53,598 nucleotides of DNA from JAVWHX01 sp036639875 (GCA_036639875.1 JAVWHX010000006.1:1-53598), one strand, 5' to 3'; numbered from the stretch's first letter, positions 44,701 to 53,458 are shown. Translations and numbers: made by a program. The notes: generated from the sequence alone by a model not told the origin.

Positions 44701-45161
44701 TTATATCAAGAGCAAGATTTGTAGAAAGATTAGATAATGATTTTAAAGTAGCATTACCTAATTATCGTTTCTGTTTGGTTATATTTGATATAGATTTCTT
44801 TAAATCAGTTAATGATACATATGGTCATCCAGCTGGTGATATGGTATTAAAGAGAGTAACTAGAGAAGTGGGGAAAGCTATTCCTAAAAACGCTATTCTA
44901 GGACGTCTTGGTGGTGATGAATTTATCATAGAAATACCTGATATTGGTAAGGATCAATTAGAGCAATTGTTAAATCAAATTGTTAATAATATTTCAAGTA
45001 TGAAGTTCCATTATAATGGAGTTGATTTTAGTACTTCTATTAGTATGGGAGCAAGTTTTAAAACTTCTGCTGATGATAGTTACCATCAATTACTTAATCG
45101 TTCTGATCAAGCATTATACAAAGCAAAAGAAAAAGGCCGTAACAGAAGTTCGATATTATAA
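41763..45161 (+). CDS. Cyclic-di-GMP protein: PAS-GGDEF-EAL-PASx3-GGDEF
   Basis: About 1132 residues. GTG 41763 follows GGGGTGG (41751-41757) by 5 bases; an upstream GTG at 41754 would lie within it. Domains: PAS (about 15-130); a degenerate GGDEF (RYDGDQ near 206, probably inactive); an EAL domain with EILLR (about 337), NVNVSY, ELTES, DDFGTGYSS (about 457), VVKIDRSF and VEGVET, all key residues kept; three tandem homologous PAS units of about 130 residues each (about 580-960), each ending in a variant of YTRDMRE; then a GGDEF with intact LGGDEF (about 1048) and no RxxD inhibition site just upstream. It should both make and break cyclic di-GMP. No TM segment, so cytoplasmic. Confidence 0.95.
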   Translation: MKDRFDQLIVDSHFIFETLANNTNDYIYIWNYQDGSYLVSPNLAKDFSIPIEGNHFEDIWHFFVYNRDLERVFQLIEESVKEKKTSIRMEYQVINSYGDYLWFSDKSTVCYNEETNEPELIIGTMHNLSYDGEVDGITGLLMHSKCKELFEVLQSNTKANYGSLMLLGIDDFTSVNTLNTHAFGDMVLRTTVQDLRTIFSENIKMYRYDGDQLLVVADKMNKQDMLNIFKQIKAYTSISHVIQDKPYRFTMSAGVVSYPEDGITWADLEKAVSITLKRAKDTGKNQCVEFTNEMLEEKIHEQSLGRCLADSVEHDFEGFKVVFQPVCYTQNLKVKGAEILLRFVTPDGELVNPDRFIVLLEQSQLIIPVGMWVLEKAIETCKKWVDYIDDFVMNVNVSYIQLRDVTFCDKLEVLLRKYDLDIKHITLELTESYFITDAANINTSMQRLKELHLQVAMDDFGTGYSSLARLSQFNVDVVKIDRSFVQSLHKREYNHDFIGSVVRLCHNVGMKVCVEGVETKEEQESVCILNADFIQGFYVSRPLDEDIFFSSYILKPSINDKLVVVPNMQLRHEQLIGDKDVLTAMMDATPLGLNFWNHDLEIIACNIEVLNMFDAKDVADFKKNFFDFSPLQQPDGKKSMDKAREVIMRGFDGKKIILFWEHCKRNGEKIPTEVTIVRIPYMDDYIVASYTRDMREQSLMEEKIRKFNARLRALLDASPLCLNLWDNQYRNIMCNKEAVKLFGVKNQQEYLDRFFSLSPEYQPDGRLSGEKAMEYIQEVFKTGYKQFEWMHCDLDGKEIPAEITLIKIEGLDEDGKDLVAGYTRDMRVQVEAEKLQRTTNTRIRAVLDSSPVSCILWSDDLKILDCNQVAISMFQADDKFDVINNFDSFMPLKQPDGENSLIKKGKIFQDLFVKNKEMFEWVYVNKNKEEVPCEVSLIRIPLEKENIIVSYSRDLRELRYTLELNDRLSKMAYYDLLTGVISRARFVERLDNDFKVALPNYRFCLVIFDIDFFKSVNDTYGHPAGDMVLKRVTREVGKAIPKNAILGRLGGDEFIIEIPDIGKDQLEQLLNQIVNNISSMKFHYNGVDFSTSISMGASFKTSADDSYHQLLNRSDQALYKAKEKGRNRSSIL

Positions 45162-45164
45162 TTC

Positions 45165-45195
45165 AAACCTGATAAATGATTATCAGGTTTCTTTC
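45165..45195 (+). terminator. Terminator of cyclic-di-GMP gene
   Basis: AAACCTGATA (45165-45174) and TATCAGGTTT (45181-45190) form a 10-bp stem followed by CTTTC. Confidence 0.8.
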
Positions 45196-45208
45196 ATTAT
45201 GAAAAGAG

Positions 45209-45237
45209 TTGTTTTTATAAGGTATAATTTGTATAAT
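45209..45237 (+). promoter_or_regulatory. Promoter of walJ-rlmH
   Basis: TTGTTT (45209-45214), 17-bp spacer, TATAAT (45232-45237); a second TATAAT at 45223. Confidence 0.65.
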
Positions 45238-45259
45238 GACTTAAAACAAGGAGATAGAT

Positions 45260-46006
45260 ATGGAATTTCATGTACTAGCAAGTGGATCAAAAGGAAATGC
45301 AACATTTATATATGAAGATGGTTGTGGAATATTAATCGATTGTGGGATTACGCGTAAACAACTTTTATTTAAATTAGATAATTTAGGTTTTAAAGAAGAA
45401 GATATTCGTTTTGTTTTTTTAACACATGATCATTATGATCATAATAAAAACATTCATATTTTTGATAAAGATAAGCTTTATACAGCAAAAAAGAATGTTG
45501 AAGATATTGATGAATATCATACACTTATTCCCTATGAACATAGACAGTTTGATGTTTTTGATGTTTTGACATTAAAAATATCACATGATGCTAGTGATCC
45601 TATTGGATTTGTTATATCAACAGATGAAACATTGTTATATATGACTGATACAGGCTATGTTTCACAGAAAAACAGAGAATATATGATAGATTTAGATTAT
45701 TATATAATTGAAAGTAATCATGATATTGAAATGTTAATGGATACTAAGAGACCAATGTTTTTAAAGAACCGTATTTTAAATGATGTTGGACATCTAAATA
45801 ATGAATATAGTGCTAAGCTTATGAGTGAAGTGATTGGTGAGAAAACAAAAGAAATTGTCTTAGCTCATTTGTCACAAGAAGCGAATACTAAAGAAAAAGC
45901 ATTAGAAACATATATGAGTGTTTTTGAGGAAGAAAATATAAAATTTGATAATATTAAAGTCGCAAGTCAGGTGGATGTTGTTTCAGGAGGAAAACATGAA
46001 GATTAG
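45260..46006 (+). CDS. walJ: MBL-fold hydrolase WalJ/YycJ
   Basis: 248 residues. The metallo-beta-lactamase motif reads THDHYDH with His56, His58, Asp60 and His61; the family commonly has THEHSDH. The N-terminus LASGSKGNATFI and GHLNNEYSA (here DVGHLNN) are typical of WalJ/YycJ, a nuclease-like protein tied to cell division and DNA replication in Firmicutes. AAGGAGATA precedes the ATG. The 3' end overlaps rlmH by 11 bases, the conserved walJ-rlmH order next to the wal operon in many Firmicutes, though walRK is not in this window. Confidence 0.94.
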   Translation: MEFHVLASGSKGNATFIYEDGCGILIDCGITRKQLLFKLDNLGFKEEDIRFVFLTHDHYDHNKNIHIFDKDKLYTAKKNVEDIDEYHTLIPYEHRQFDVFDVLTLKISHDASDPIGFVISTDETLLYMTDTGYVSQKNREYMIDLDYYIIESNHDIEMLMDTKRPMFLKNRILNDVGHLNNEYSAKLMSEVIGEKTKEIVLAHLSQEANTKEKALETYMSVFEEENIKFDNIKVASQVDVVSGGKHED

Positions 46007-46475
46007 AATTATCTGTGTTGGTAAGTTGAAAGAAAAGTATTTGGTTGATGGAATTAAAGAATATACAAAAAGATTATCTGCATATGCAAATGTTGAAATG
46101 ATTGAAGTTAGTGATGAACGTATTCCAGATAATGCTTCTTTAGCAGAAGAAATGATTGTAAAGGCGAAAGAAGGAAGAAAGATTTTAGATAAAGTTAAAC
46201 AAGATGATTATATGATTTTGTTAGATGTAAGTGGTAAAGAAATGGATTCGGTCGTCTTCTCTAAAAAAATAGAAGAATGTATGCTTAATGGGAAAAGTAC
46301 AATTGATTTTGTGATTGGTGGATCATTAGGACATGGTGAAGACGTTTTATCACGTGCTGATATGCGTTTGAGTTTTTCGCCTATGACGTTCCCTCATCAA
46401 TTAATGAGATTGATATTGGTTGAACAAGTTTATCGTGTATTTAAGATTATGAAAAATGAAACTTATCATAAGTGA
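45996..46475 (+). CDS. rlmH: 23S rRNA pseudouridine-1915 N3-methyltransferase
   Basis: 159 residues from ATG 45996, which follows CAGGAGGAAAAC; the frame opens earlier but without a ribosome site. SPOUT-fold marks: CVGKLKEKYLVDGIKEYTKR, FVIGGSLGHGEDV (SAM-binding knot) and FSPMTFPHQLMRLILVEQVY. It methylates pseudouridine 1915 in helix 69. The end NETYHK is the conserved C-terminus. Translationally coupled to walJ. Confidence 0.97.
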   Translation: MKIRIICVGKLKEKYLVDGIKEYTKRLSAYANVEMIEVSDERIPDNASLAEEMIVKAKEGRKILDKVKQDDYMILLDVSGKEMDSVVFSKKIEECMLNGKSTIDFVIGGSLGHGEDVLSRADMRLSFSPMTFPHQLMRLILVEQVYRVFKIMKNETYHK

Positions 46476-46517
46476 GAGATAATTATATTGAATTAAGAAC
46501 AACAGTTTCATAATGAG

Positions 46518-46549
46518 ACATAAATGAAAAATCATTTATGTTTTTTTTG
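46518..46549 (+). terminator. Terminator of walJ-rlmH
   Basis: ACATAAATGA (46518-46527) and TCATTTATGT (46532-46541) followed by eight T. Confidence 0.9.
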
Positions 46550-46653
46550 TATGTAAAGAATTTCTTCCATGCTTATTTATTTAGTGATATAATAAAAAAA
46601 ATCAAGAAAATATTACTCTTGATGATAAGTTTACCAATAAGGAGATTATAAAT

Positions 46654-47769
46654 ATGAGAGTTGGTTGTGTTAAAGAAATTAAAAATAATGAATATAGAGT
46701 TGGTTTAACTCCTGCAAATGTAAAGGATTATGTAAGTGCTGGTCATATTGTTTATATAGAAAAAGATGCAGGTGTTGGATCTGGATTTACGACTGAAGAA
46801 TATGAAATTGCTGGAGCGAATATTTTAGATAACGCTAAGGATGTATGGGATATTTGTGAAATGATGGTGAAAGTCAAAGAACCATTAGAAGAAGAATATA
46901 AATATTTCCATGAAGGATTAATTCTTTATACGTATTTGCATTTAGCAGCTGCTGAAGGATTAACTGAAGCTTTATTAGATGCAAAAGTAAAGTCTGTTGC
47001 TTATGAGACATTAATTGAAAGAAATGGAAGTATTCCACTTCTTGCACCGATGAGTCAAATTGCAGGAAGATTAAGTATTCAAGAAGGTGCTAAATATCTT
47101 GAAAAGGCATATGGTGGTTCAGGAGTATTGTTGGCTGGTGTTCCAGGAACTCCAAAAGCAAGAGTTGTTGTGCTTGGAGCGGGAACGGTAGGTATGAATG
47201 CTTGTAAGATTGCGATTGGTATGGGTGCTGATGTTACAATTATTGATATCAATTTAGAAAGATTACAATACTTAGATGATATATTTGGTTCTCAAGTTCA
47301 AACATTAATGAGTACTGATGCGACAATTGAAGATGCAGTATCACAAGCTGATTTAGTTATAGGGAGTGTATTGATTCCTGGTGGACAAGCTCCAAAACTT
47401 ATGAAGAAGTCATACTTAAAACATATGAAACCTGGTAGTGTTATTGTTGATGTTGCGATTGATCAAGGTGGATGTTGTGAAACATCAAAGGTGACTTATC
47501 ATGATAATCCAACATATATTGTTGATGATGTCGTTCATTATTGCGTGGGAAATATGCCTGGTGCAGTACCTAGAACTTCAACTATTGCTTTAACAAATGC
47601 AACATTTAAATATGGTGTTCAAATTGCTAATAAAGGTTTAGAAAAAGCATGTTATGATAATGATGTGATTTATTCTGGAATTAATACGTATGATGGGAAA
47701 CTTACTTGTCATAATGTAGCAGAAGCCTTTCATAAAGAATATGTACATGCACAAGATATTATGAAATAA
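46654..47769 (+). CDS. ald: Alanine dehydrogenase
   Basis: 371 residues, usual length. N-terminal VKEIKNNEYRVGLTP and VKVKEPLEEEY (pyruvate site Lys) are followed by YLHLAAAEGLT and the Rossmann motif VVVLGAGTVGMNACKIA. GNMPGAVPRTST is the conserved late motif. It interconverts L-alanine and pyruvate with NAD+ and ammonia. AATAAGGAGA precedes the ATG. Monocistronic, with terminators on both sides. Confidence 0.97.
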   Translation: MRVGCVKEIKNNEYRVGLTPANVKDYVSAGHIVYIEKDAGVGSGFTTEEYEIAGANILDNAKDVWDICEMMVKVKEPLEEEYKYFHEGLILYTYLHLAAAEGLTEALLDAKVKSVAYETLIERNGSIPLLAPMSQIAGRLSIQEGAKYLEKAYGGSGVLLAGVPGTPKARVVVLGAGTVGMNACKIAIGMGADVTIIDINLERLQYLDDIFGSQVQTLMSTDATIEDAVSQADLVIGSVLIPGGQAPKLMKKSYLKHMKPGSVIVDVAIDQGGCCETSKVTYHDNPTYIVDDVVHYCVGNMPGAVPRTSTIALTNATFKYGVQIANKGLEKACYDNDVIYSGINTYDGKLTCHNVAEAFHKEYVHAQDIMK

Positions 47770-47803
47770 AAAAGAATTGGAGAAATGAATCTCCAATTCT
47801 TTT
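47770..47803. terminator. Bidirectional terminator between ald and NlpC/P60 gene
   Basis: AAAAGAATTGGAG (47770-47782) and CTCCAATTCTTTT (47791-47803), a 13-bp stem between convergent genes. Confidence 0.9.
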
Positions 47804-49130
47804 AATATAATCTTCTACATGAAAACCATTCTCTTTGCCAATAACTATTACTTAAATTACTGACTTGAATAGGTTTTCCGGTTGATGGTGCATGAACCAT
47901 TTGATTGTTACCAATATATATACCAACATGATGGACACCACTTGTACTACCATTACTACTAAACAAAATAATATCACCTGCTTGTAAATTGCTCTTTGAA
48001 ACAGACTTACCTGCACTTAGTAATGAACCAGTATAATGAATACGTCCTAAATCAACACCAGATTGATAAAATGCCCAATTGACTAATCCAGAACAATCAA
48101 ACGCTGTTTGATTTGGGTTCTTAATAGTACTCCAAGAATGAGCACCACCCCATACATACATATAACCTTGACGTGTTAATGCTTTATTAGCAATCTTTAG
48201 TCCTAATTCCTCATTTGTAGTATTATTGTTTTGAGAATTATCAGGAACTGTTGTGTCAGGGGTGCTAGGAGTTGTAGTATCTGGTTTTGTTGTATTAGAA
48301 TTATCTTGACTTGGCGTTGATGGTTTTTTACTAGGGGTAGCTTGTGTTACGTTGTTGACTTTTGATTCGTCAGTTGCTTTTTGAATAGCTGCTAAGTTAG
48401 ATTGGATAGATTCTATAGATTCTTGATTCTTTGAAACTTCTGATGAATTTTCAGCAATTGTTTTATTCTGTTCTTTAAGTTTTGTTGCTAATTGACTTTG
48501 TAATTCACTTTGTGCGAGTTTATCTTCTTTTAAAGAATTTGTTAAAGTTTTTGCAGTAACTTCTTGTTTTTGCGTTTCTTCAACTTCATCTTTTATTTCA
48601 TTGATTAATTCATTGTCATAACTCGTAATTTCATTAAAACTCATTAATCGACTAAAGAAATCAGTAAAGCTTTCAGCACCAAATAAATAAGAAATATAAC
48701 TATGAGAATTCATGATTGTTTGCATAGCGTACATACGATCTGCTAAGGCTTCTTTTTTATCGGATACAGATTGATTTAATTTTTTGATGTTAGATTGAAT
48801 ATAGTTTAACTCATTATTAGCACTTGTTATTTTTGCATCTAATTGACTAATTTCATTAGCTACATCTTCAATTGTTTCTTGGGTCTTTTTAGATTCTTTC
48901 TTAGCGTTTGATGTTTCTTTATTTAAATCTTTATTCTTTTTGCTTAAATATGTATTAAATTCTTTACATGTTTTTTGTTGTGAAGATGTGAGTTTTGATG
49001 ATGAACATAACTTAATATATTTATCTTCTTTACCAGCAAAATTTTCTGCTTTAGCAACTTGGCTATAAGTAAAGATACCTACAACTAAGCATAATATTGT
49101 CAATGTTATTGAAATTCTTTTTTTATTCAA
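47802..49130 (-). CDS. Secreted NlpC/P60 peptidoglycan endopeptidase with coiled coil
   Basis: 442 residues. A TTG start at 49130 is proposed: GGAGG lies 8 bases upstream, while a GTG at 49139 is part of the ribosome site itself. Signal peptide (about 1-28, MNKKRISITLTILCLVVGIF, then SQVAKA), a long Lys/Glu/Gln-rich coiled coil (about 50-260), a Ser/Thr/Pro/Asn linker, then an NlpC/P60 domain (about 320-442). The triad is Cys346 in AFDCSG, His401 in HHVGIYIG and His413 in MVHAP. The coiled coil resembles those of PcsB/CwlO-type division hydrolases activated by FtsEX. It probably cleaves D-Glu-diamino-acid bonds in the wall. Confidence 0.93.
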   Translation of the reverse strand: MNKKRISITLTILCLVVGIFTYSQVAKAENFAGKEDKYIKLCSSSKLTSSQQKTCKEFNTYLSKKNKDLNKETSNAKKESKKTQETIEDVANEISQLDAKITSANNELNYIQSNIKKLNQSVSDKKEALADRMYAMQTIMNSHSYISYLFGAESFTDFFSRLMSFNEITSYDNELINEIKDEVEETQKQEVTAKTLTNSLKEDKLAQSELQSQLATKLKEQNKTIAENSSEVSKNQESIESIQSNLAAIQKATDESKVNNVTQATPSKKPSTPSQDNSNTTKPDTTTPSTPDTTVPDNSQNNNTTNEELGLKIANKALTRQGYMYVWGGAHSWSTIKNPNQTAFDCSGLVNWAFYQSGVDLGRIHYTGSLLSAGKSVSKSNLQAGDIILFSSNGSTSGVHHVGIYIGNNQMVHAPSTGKPIQVSNLSNSYWQREWFSCRRLY

Positions 49131-49201
49131 TTCAAACACCTCCTACTATTTGCAATTATAGATGACTTTTGTCTAAGAGTCAAAATAATTATCTAAAAAA
49201 C

Positions 49202-49222
49202 AAAAAGCCGTTAAGGCTTTTT
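49202..49222 (-). terminator. Terminator of EF-G-like gene
   Basis: AAAAAGCC (49202-49209), 5-base loop, GGCTTTTT (49215-49222), just after the stop of the minus-strand gene. Confidence 0.85.
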
Positions 49223-49224
49223 TA

Positions 49225-51285
49225 TTATTCTTTATGTGCTTCGATTATACGTTTAGCAACAATATCAGGAACAAATTCATAACTATAGAATTCCATATCA
49301 AAGAATCCTTGTCCTTGTGTCATTGATCTTAAATCAACAGCATAGTTCATAACTTCTAATTGAGGAACTTCGACAGTAATCTTTAACATTCCATCTTCTA
49401 ATATATCACTACCTGTTACACGAGCACGTTTCTTATTAAAGTCACCCATAATATCACCAGTATATTGTTCGTCAATATAGACACGCAATGTCATAATTGG
49501 TTCTAATAATGTTGGTTTTGCTTTAGGAATAGCTTCTTTAAAACACATCACTGTTGCTGTTTTAAAAGCCATTTCTGAAGAATCTACATCATGGTATGAA
49601 CCATCAAGAAGAGTTGCTTTTATACCTAATGTAGGATATCCCGCTAATACACCTGTACGAGTAGCTTCAATCAATCCTTTTTCTACTGCTGGGAAGTATG
49701 CTTTTGGAACAGAACCACCAAAAACTTTTTCTTCAAATACAAAAGGAACACTATAATCATCAAGTGGTTCAAACTTAATTTCTACATCGCCATACTGACC
49801 ATGTCCACCAGATTGTTTTCTATATTTATAACGATGTGTAACTTCGCCTTTAATTGTTTCTCTAAAAGGAATAATAATGTTTTCTAATCTTACATCAATC
49901 TTATATCTTTCTTTTAATTTAGAAACAACTGTATCTACATGAATATCACCTAAACCATATAAACATTGTTGTTTGGTTTCAGGATTATTTTCAAATCTTA
50001 ATGTTTGATCTTCTTCTAATAATTTTGTAATTGCTGTAGCAATCTTTTCTTCATTACTCTTTCCATTAGGAATAATAGATTTACCATAGTATGGATGTGA
50101 GAATTCAATAGGACTATATAATACACGATAATCTAATGTACAAAGTGTATCATTTGTTTGTGTATATGATAACTTAGATAATGCACCAATATCACCAGCA
50201 TAAAGTGTATCTACCTCTACCAAATCTTTTCCTCTCATAATATATAATTTATTTAATCTTTCGGTTTCCTTTTTATTCATATTATATAAAGACATACCTG
50301 TGTGAACACTACCTGTACATACCTTAAATAAAGATATTCTTCCTACAAAAGGATCAGCAATCGTTTTAAATACAAATAATGAAGTTGGTAAAGCCTCGTT
50401 AAAACCTATTAATTCTTCTTGGTTTGTTTCTTCATTCTTAACAATCATTGAATTACACATATCACCAGCTGCACTAAAGAATGCAACAATAGAATTTAAA
50501 ACAATTTGAATACCTATTTGATTTGTACCACATAAAACAGGAATTAATGTATGATTCATAACCCCTTGTCTTAAAGCCCAAGATATTTCTTCTTTGGTAA
50601 ATGGTTCTTCATTAATATATTTTTCTAATAATTCATCATTTGTATTTGCGACTGCTTCATCAATCATATTTTTGATTGGTGTGATTTGATCCCACATATG
50701 TTCAGGAATCTCACAAGCATGAGTTTTGTCACCTTCAAAATAACGTCCTTCCATTTTTGCGACATTCACATATCCTACCATCTTATTTCCTTCCATGATA
50801 GGAACTTGAATAGGGGCAATTGCTTTTCCATAAGTTTGTTTTAATTCATTTAATTTTTCATTGTAAGCAGCATTGGGATAATCCAAGCCACTCATATAGA
50901 TCATTTTTGCTTTATTATGTGCTTTAAACATTGCTTGCTTTGTACCAACACTAATACCTTGTCCGGCATCAACGACAATCAAAACGCTTTCTGCTACCTT
51001 TAAAGCAGCCTCGACCTCTCCAGTAAAATCAAAAGAACCAGGAGTATCTAAAATATTGATTTTACAGTCATTCCATTCTAATGGAATAACAGATAGTCCG
51101 ATCGAAGATTGTCTTTTGATTTCTTCAGGTGAATAATCACTAACAGTATTGCCATCTTCAACAGTCCCGATTCTATTTAAAATTCCAGCACGATAAGCCA
51201 TCGCTTCAATCACGCTGGTTTTGCCACTCCCTGAGTGACCTAGCACAACAACATTCCCAATTTCATTTGAGTGATAAGTTCTCAT
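49225..51285 (-). CDS. Elongation factor G-like translational GTPase
   Basis: 686 residues, EF-G length, with all five EF-G domains visible. P-loop GHSGSGKTS (canonical EF-G has AHIDAGKT), DTPGSFDF for the G3 box, and SGLD where NKxD is expected. Domain II, III, IV (GGHGQYGDVEIKFEPL) and the V domain (PIMTLRVYIDEQYTGDIMGD) are present. It matches the EF-G-like (FusA2-type) subgroup whose job is unsettled, possibly ribosome recycling or rescue; it is not the main EF-G, which normally sits in the str operon. AAGGAG lies before the ATG. Confidence 0.9.
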   Translation of the reverse strand: MRTYHSNEIGNVVVLGHSGSGKTSVIEAMAYRAGILNRIGTVEDGNTVSDYSPEEIKRQSSIGLSVIPLEWNDCKINILDTPGSFDFTGEVEAALKVAESVLIVVDAGQGISVGTKQAMFKAHNKAKMIYMSGLDYPNAAYNEKLNELKQTYGKAIAPIQVPIMEGNKMVGYVNVAKMEGRYFEGDKTHACEIPEHMWDQITPIKNMIDEAVANTNDELLEKYINEEPFTKEEISWALRQGVMNHTLIPVLCGTNQIGIQIVLNSIVAFFSAAGDMCNSMIVKNEETNQEELIGFNEALPTSLFVFKTIADPFVGRISLFKVCTGSVHTGMSLYNMNKKETERLNKLYIMRGKDLVEVDTLYAGDIGALSKLSYTQTNDTLCTLDYRVLYSPIEFSHPYYGKSIIPNGKSNEEKIATAITKLLEEDQTLRFENNPETKQQCLYGLGDIHVDTVVSKLKERYKIDVRLENIIIPFRETIKGEVTHRYKYRKQSGGHGQYGDVEIKFEPLDDYSVPFVFEEKVFGGSVPKAYFPAVEKGLIEATRTGVLAGYPTLGIKATLLDGSYHDVDSSEMAFKTATVMCFKEAIPKAKPTLLEPIMTLRVYIDEQYTGDIMGDFNKKRARVTGSDILEDGMLKITVEVPQLEVMNYAVDLRSMTQGQGFFDMEFYSYEFVPDIVAKRIIEAHKE

Positions 51286-51420
51286 AATACCACGCTCCTT
51301 TTCTATAAATTATCTTTCTTTTATTTTAACACATTAAACAAATAATGAAAACGGTTACATTACAAAAGTGATGGAAATTATTTTGAAAAGTGATATGATA
51401 TAAAAGTGGGAGGATATCTT

Positions 51421-51708
51421 ATGGAAGTTGGATTAATAATTGCATTATTTGCATCTAATGCAGTCGCACTAGATTGCTTATACAATCAAAGAATTAAGAC
51501 GACAGGAGCATTGATTATTTTGAATTTATGTTTAACTGTTGCTTTAGCTTATCAATTTCAACAAATGGAAAAGATATTTTATTTATTCTTAGGTTTGGTT
51601 GGATTGATTATAGTATTCTTTGGAGTTCGTTTTTATTTAAGAAAGAAAAAAGAGACAGCTATTGTGATTAAGGATGCTGATCGTATTATTGAAGATAAAG
51701 AAGATTAG
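51421..51708 (+). CDS. Small unknown membrane protein
   Basis: 95 residues from ATG 51421, with GGGAGGA (51408-51414) as ribosome site; an in-frame GTG at 51406 would overlap it. Three hydrophobic segments (about 3-18, 28-45 and 52-72) and a Lys/Arg-rich end followed by an acidic tail (ADRIIEDKED). No family recognised. It is the first gene of a tight four-gene unit with cyclophilin, a thioredoxin-fold protein and galE. Confidence 0.75.
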   Translation: MEVGLIIALFASNAVALDCLYNQRIKTTGALIILNLCLTVALAYQFQQMEKIFYLFLGLVGLIIVFFGVRFYLRKKKETAIVIKDADRIIEDKED

Positions 51709-51716
51709 GAGATATT

Positions 51717-52199
51717 ATGGAAAATATTAAATTTGAAATTGAAATGGAAAATGGAAAAGTAATGAAAGGTGAGTTGTATCCAGAGGTTGCACCCATTACT
51801 GTTGAAAACTTTGTGAAATTAATTAAGGATCAATTTTTTGATGGATTGATTTTTCATCGTGTTATTCCTGGTTTTATGATTCAAGGTGGAGGATATAGTG
51901 TTGATATGCAACAAAAGGAATGTCCTTCAATTAAAGGTGAGTTTGCTTCTAATGGAGTTGATAATTCTTTAATTCATACAAAGGGAGTGCTTTCAATGGC
52001 ACGTACTATGGTGAAAGATTCAGCAAGTTCACAGTTCTTTATTATGCATGATAATGCTCCTCATTTAGATGGAGATTATGCAGCATTTGGAAAGATTATT
52101 GAAGGATTAGAAGTCGTAGATGAAATAGCAACTGTTCCAACTGGATTTCAAGATTGTCCTAAAACACCAGTTGTTATAAAAACAATGAGGTTATTATAA
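51717..52199 (+). CDS. Cyclophilin-type peptidyl-prolyl isomerase
   Basis: 160 residues, no signal peptide, so cytoplasmic. The fold marks are GLIFHRVIPGFMIQGGGY, SMARTMVKDSASSQFFIM and AAFGKIIEGLEVVDEI. The active-site Arg in FHRVIPGFM and Gln in SQFFI are kept. AGGAGA precedes the ATG, and the stop overlaps the next start (TAATG). Confidence 0.95.
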   Translation: MENIKFEIEMENGKVMKGELYPEVAPITVENFVKLIKDQFFDGLIFHRVIPGFMIQGGGYSVDMQQKECPSIKGEFASNGVDNSLIHTKGVLSMARTMVKDSASSQFFIMHDNAPHLDGDYAAFGKIIEGLEVVDEIATVPTGFQDCPKTPVVIKTMRLL

Positions 52200-52459
52200 T
52201 GAAACTCTTCATTCTAGAACATTGTCCACATTGCAAACGCGCAAGAAGTTGGATTCATGAACTATGTGATGAAAATCCTCAATACCGTGAAATTCCTATT
52301 GAATTAATTGATGAAGCAAAAGAAGTAGAACTTGCAGATTCTTATGATTATTATTTAGTACCAACTTTCTTTGATGGAGATAATAAACTTCATGAAGGAG
52401 TTGCTAGTAAAGAAATTATTAAAAATATCTTTGATGAATATATAAGGAGGAATGTATAA
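52199..52459 (+). CDS. Glutaredoxin/thioredoxin-fold protein
   Basis: 86 residues with active-site CPHC (Cys9, Cys12) near the N-terminus, the cis-Pro motif VPTFF and a C-terminal helix. It is a small thiol-disulfide protein, cytoplasmic, of glutaredoxin type. Its ATG overlaps the cyclophilin stop, and its own stop overlaps the galE ATG, so the genes are translationally coupled. Confidence 0.85.
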   Translation: MKLFILEHCPHCKRARSWIHELCDENPQYREIPIELIDEAKEVELADSYDYYLVPTFFDGDNKLHEGVASKEIIKNIFDEYIRRNV

Positions 52460-53454
52460 TGAATATATTAGTAGCAGGTGGCGCAGGTTATATTGGTAGC
52501 CATGTTTGTGTTGAATTAATTGGTGCTGGTCATGATGTTGTTGTGATTGATGACTTTTCTAATTCTCAGCCAGTGGTTTTGGATTATATTAAGCAAATTT
52601 CTGGTAAAGCAGTGAAGTTTTATGAATTTAATATTTTGGATGAAGAAAAAACAGAAGCTGTTTTTAAAGAAAATAAGTTAGATGCGGTTATTCATTGTGC
52701 TGCTTTTAAAGCAGTTGGAGAATCTGTATCAAAACCAGTTGAATATTATACAAATAATTTAATGACAACACTTATTGTTGCGAAAATGATGAAGAAATAT
52801 AATGTTCATAATATTGTATTTAGTTCAAGTGCTACAGTTTATGGTGATCCAAAAGTTGTTCCATTGACTGAAGATTGTCCTTTAGGTGAAACAACAAATC
52901 CTTATGGAACAAGTAAAGCAATGATGGAAAGAGTGTTAACTGATGTTCAATTTGCTAATCCTGATATGTCAGTGACATTACTTCGTTATTTTAATCCAAT
53001 AGGGGCTCATGAATCAGGATTGATTGGTGAAAATCCAAATGGTATCCCTAATAACTTAATGCCTTATGTTATGAAAGTCGCTGCTGGTGAACTTCCTTGC
53101 TTAGGGGTATTTGGTGATGATTATGATACTCCAGATGGAACAGGTGTAAGAGATTATATTCATGTTGTTGACTTAGCAAAAGGTCATGTTCTTGCAATTG
53201 AAAAGTATGCAAAACCTGGTGTTCATATTTGTAATTTAGGAACTGGAATTGGATATAGCGTTCTTGATATTGTTCATGCTTTTGAAAGAGTTAATGGAGT
53301 AACTGTGAAATATGAAATAAAAGATAGACGTCCTGGTGATATTGCAACTTGTTATGCTGATCCAACACGTGCAAAAGAAGAACTTGGATGGGTTGCTGAA
53401 AAGACACTTGATGATATGTGTCGTGATACTTGGAACTTTGCAAAAAATCATTAA
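52459..53454 (+). CDS. galE: UDP-glucose 4-epimerase
   Basis: 331 residues, normal length. NAD-binding GGAGYIGSH at the N-terminus, SSSATVYGDP with the catalytic Ser, the YGTSKAMME Tyr-x3-Lys pair, and LRYFNPIGAH are the short-chain dehydrogenase epimerase signatures. It interconverts UDP-glucose and UDP-galactose for wall or capsule sugars. AAGGAGGAATG precedes the ATG, which overlaps the previous stop. Confidence 0.97.
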   Translation: MNILVAGGAGYIGSHVCVELIGAGHDVVVIDDFSNSQPVVLDYIKQISGKAVKFYEFNILDEEKTEAVFKENKLDAVIHCAAFKAVGESVSKPVEYYTNNLMTTLIVAKMMKKYNVHNIVFSSSATVYGDPKVVPLTEDCPLGETTNPYGTSKAMMERVLTDVQFANPDMSVTLLRYFNPIGAHESGLIGENPNGIPNNLMPYVMKVAAGELPCLGVFGDDYDTPDGTGVRDYIHVVDLAKGHVLAIEKYAKPGVHICNLGTGIGYSVLDIVHAFERVNGVTVKYEIKDRRPGDIATCYADPTRAKEELGWVAEKTLDDMCRDTWNFAKNH

Positions 53455-53458
53455 TGAT

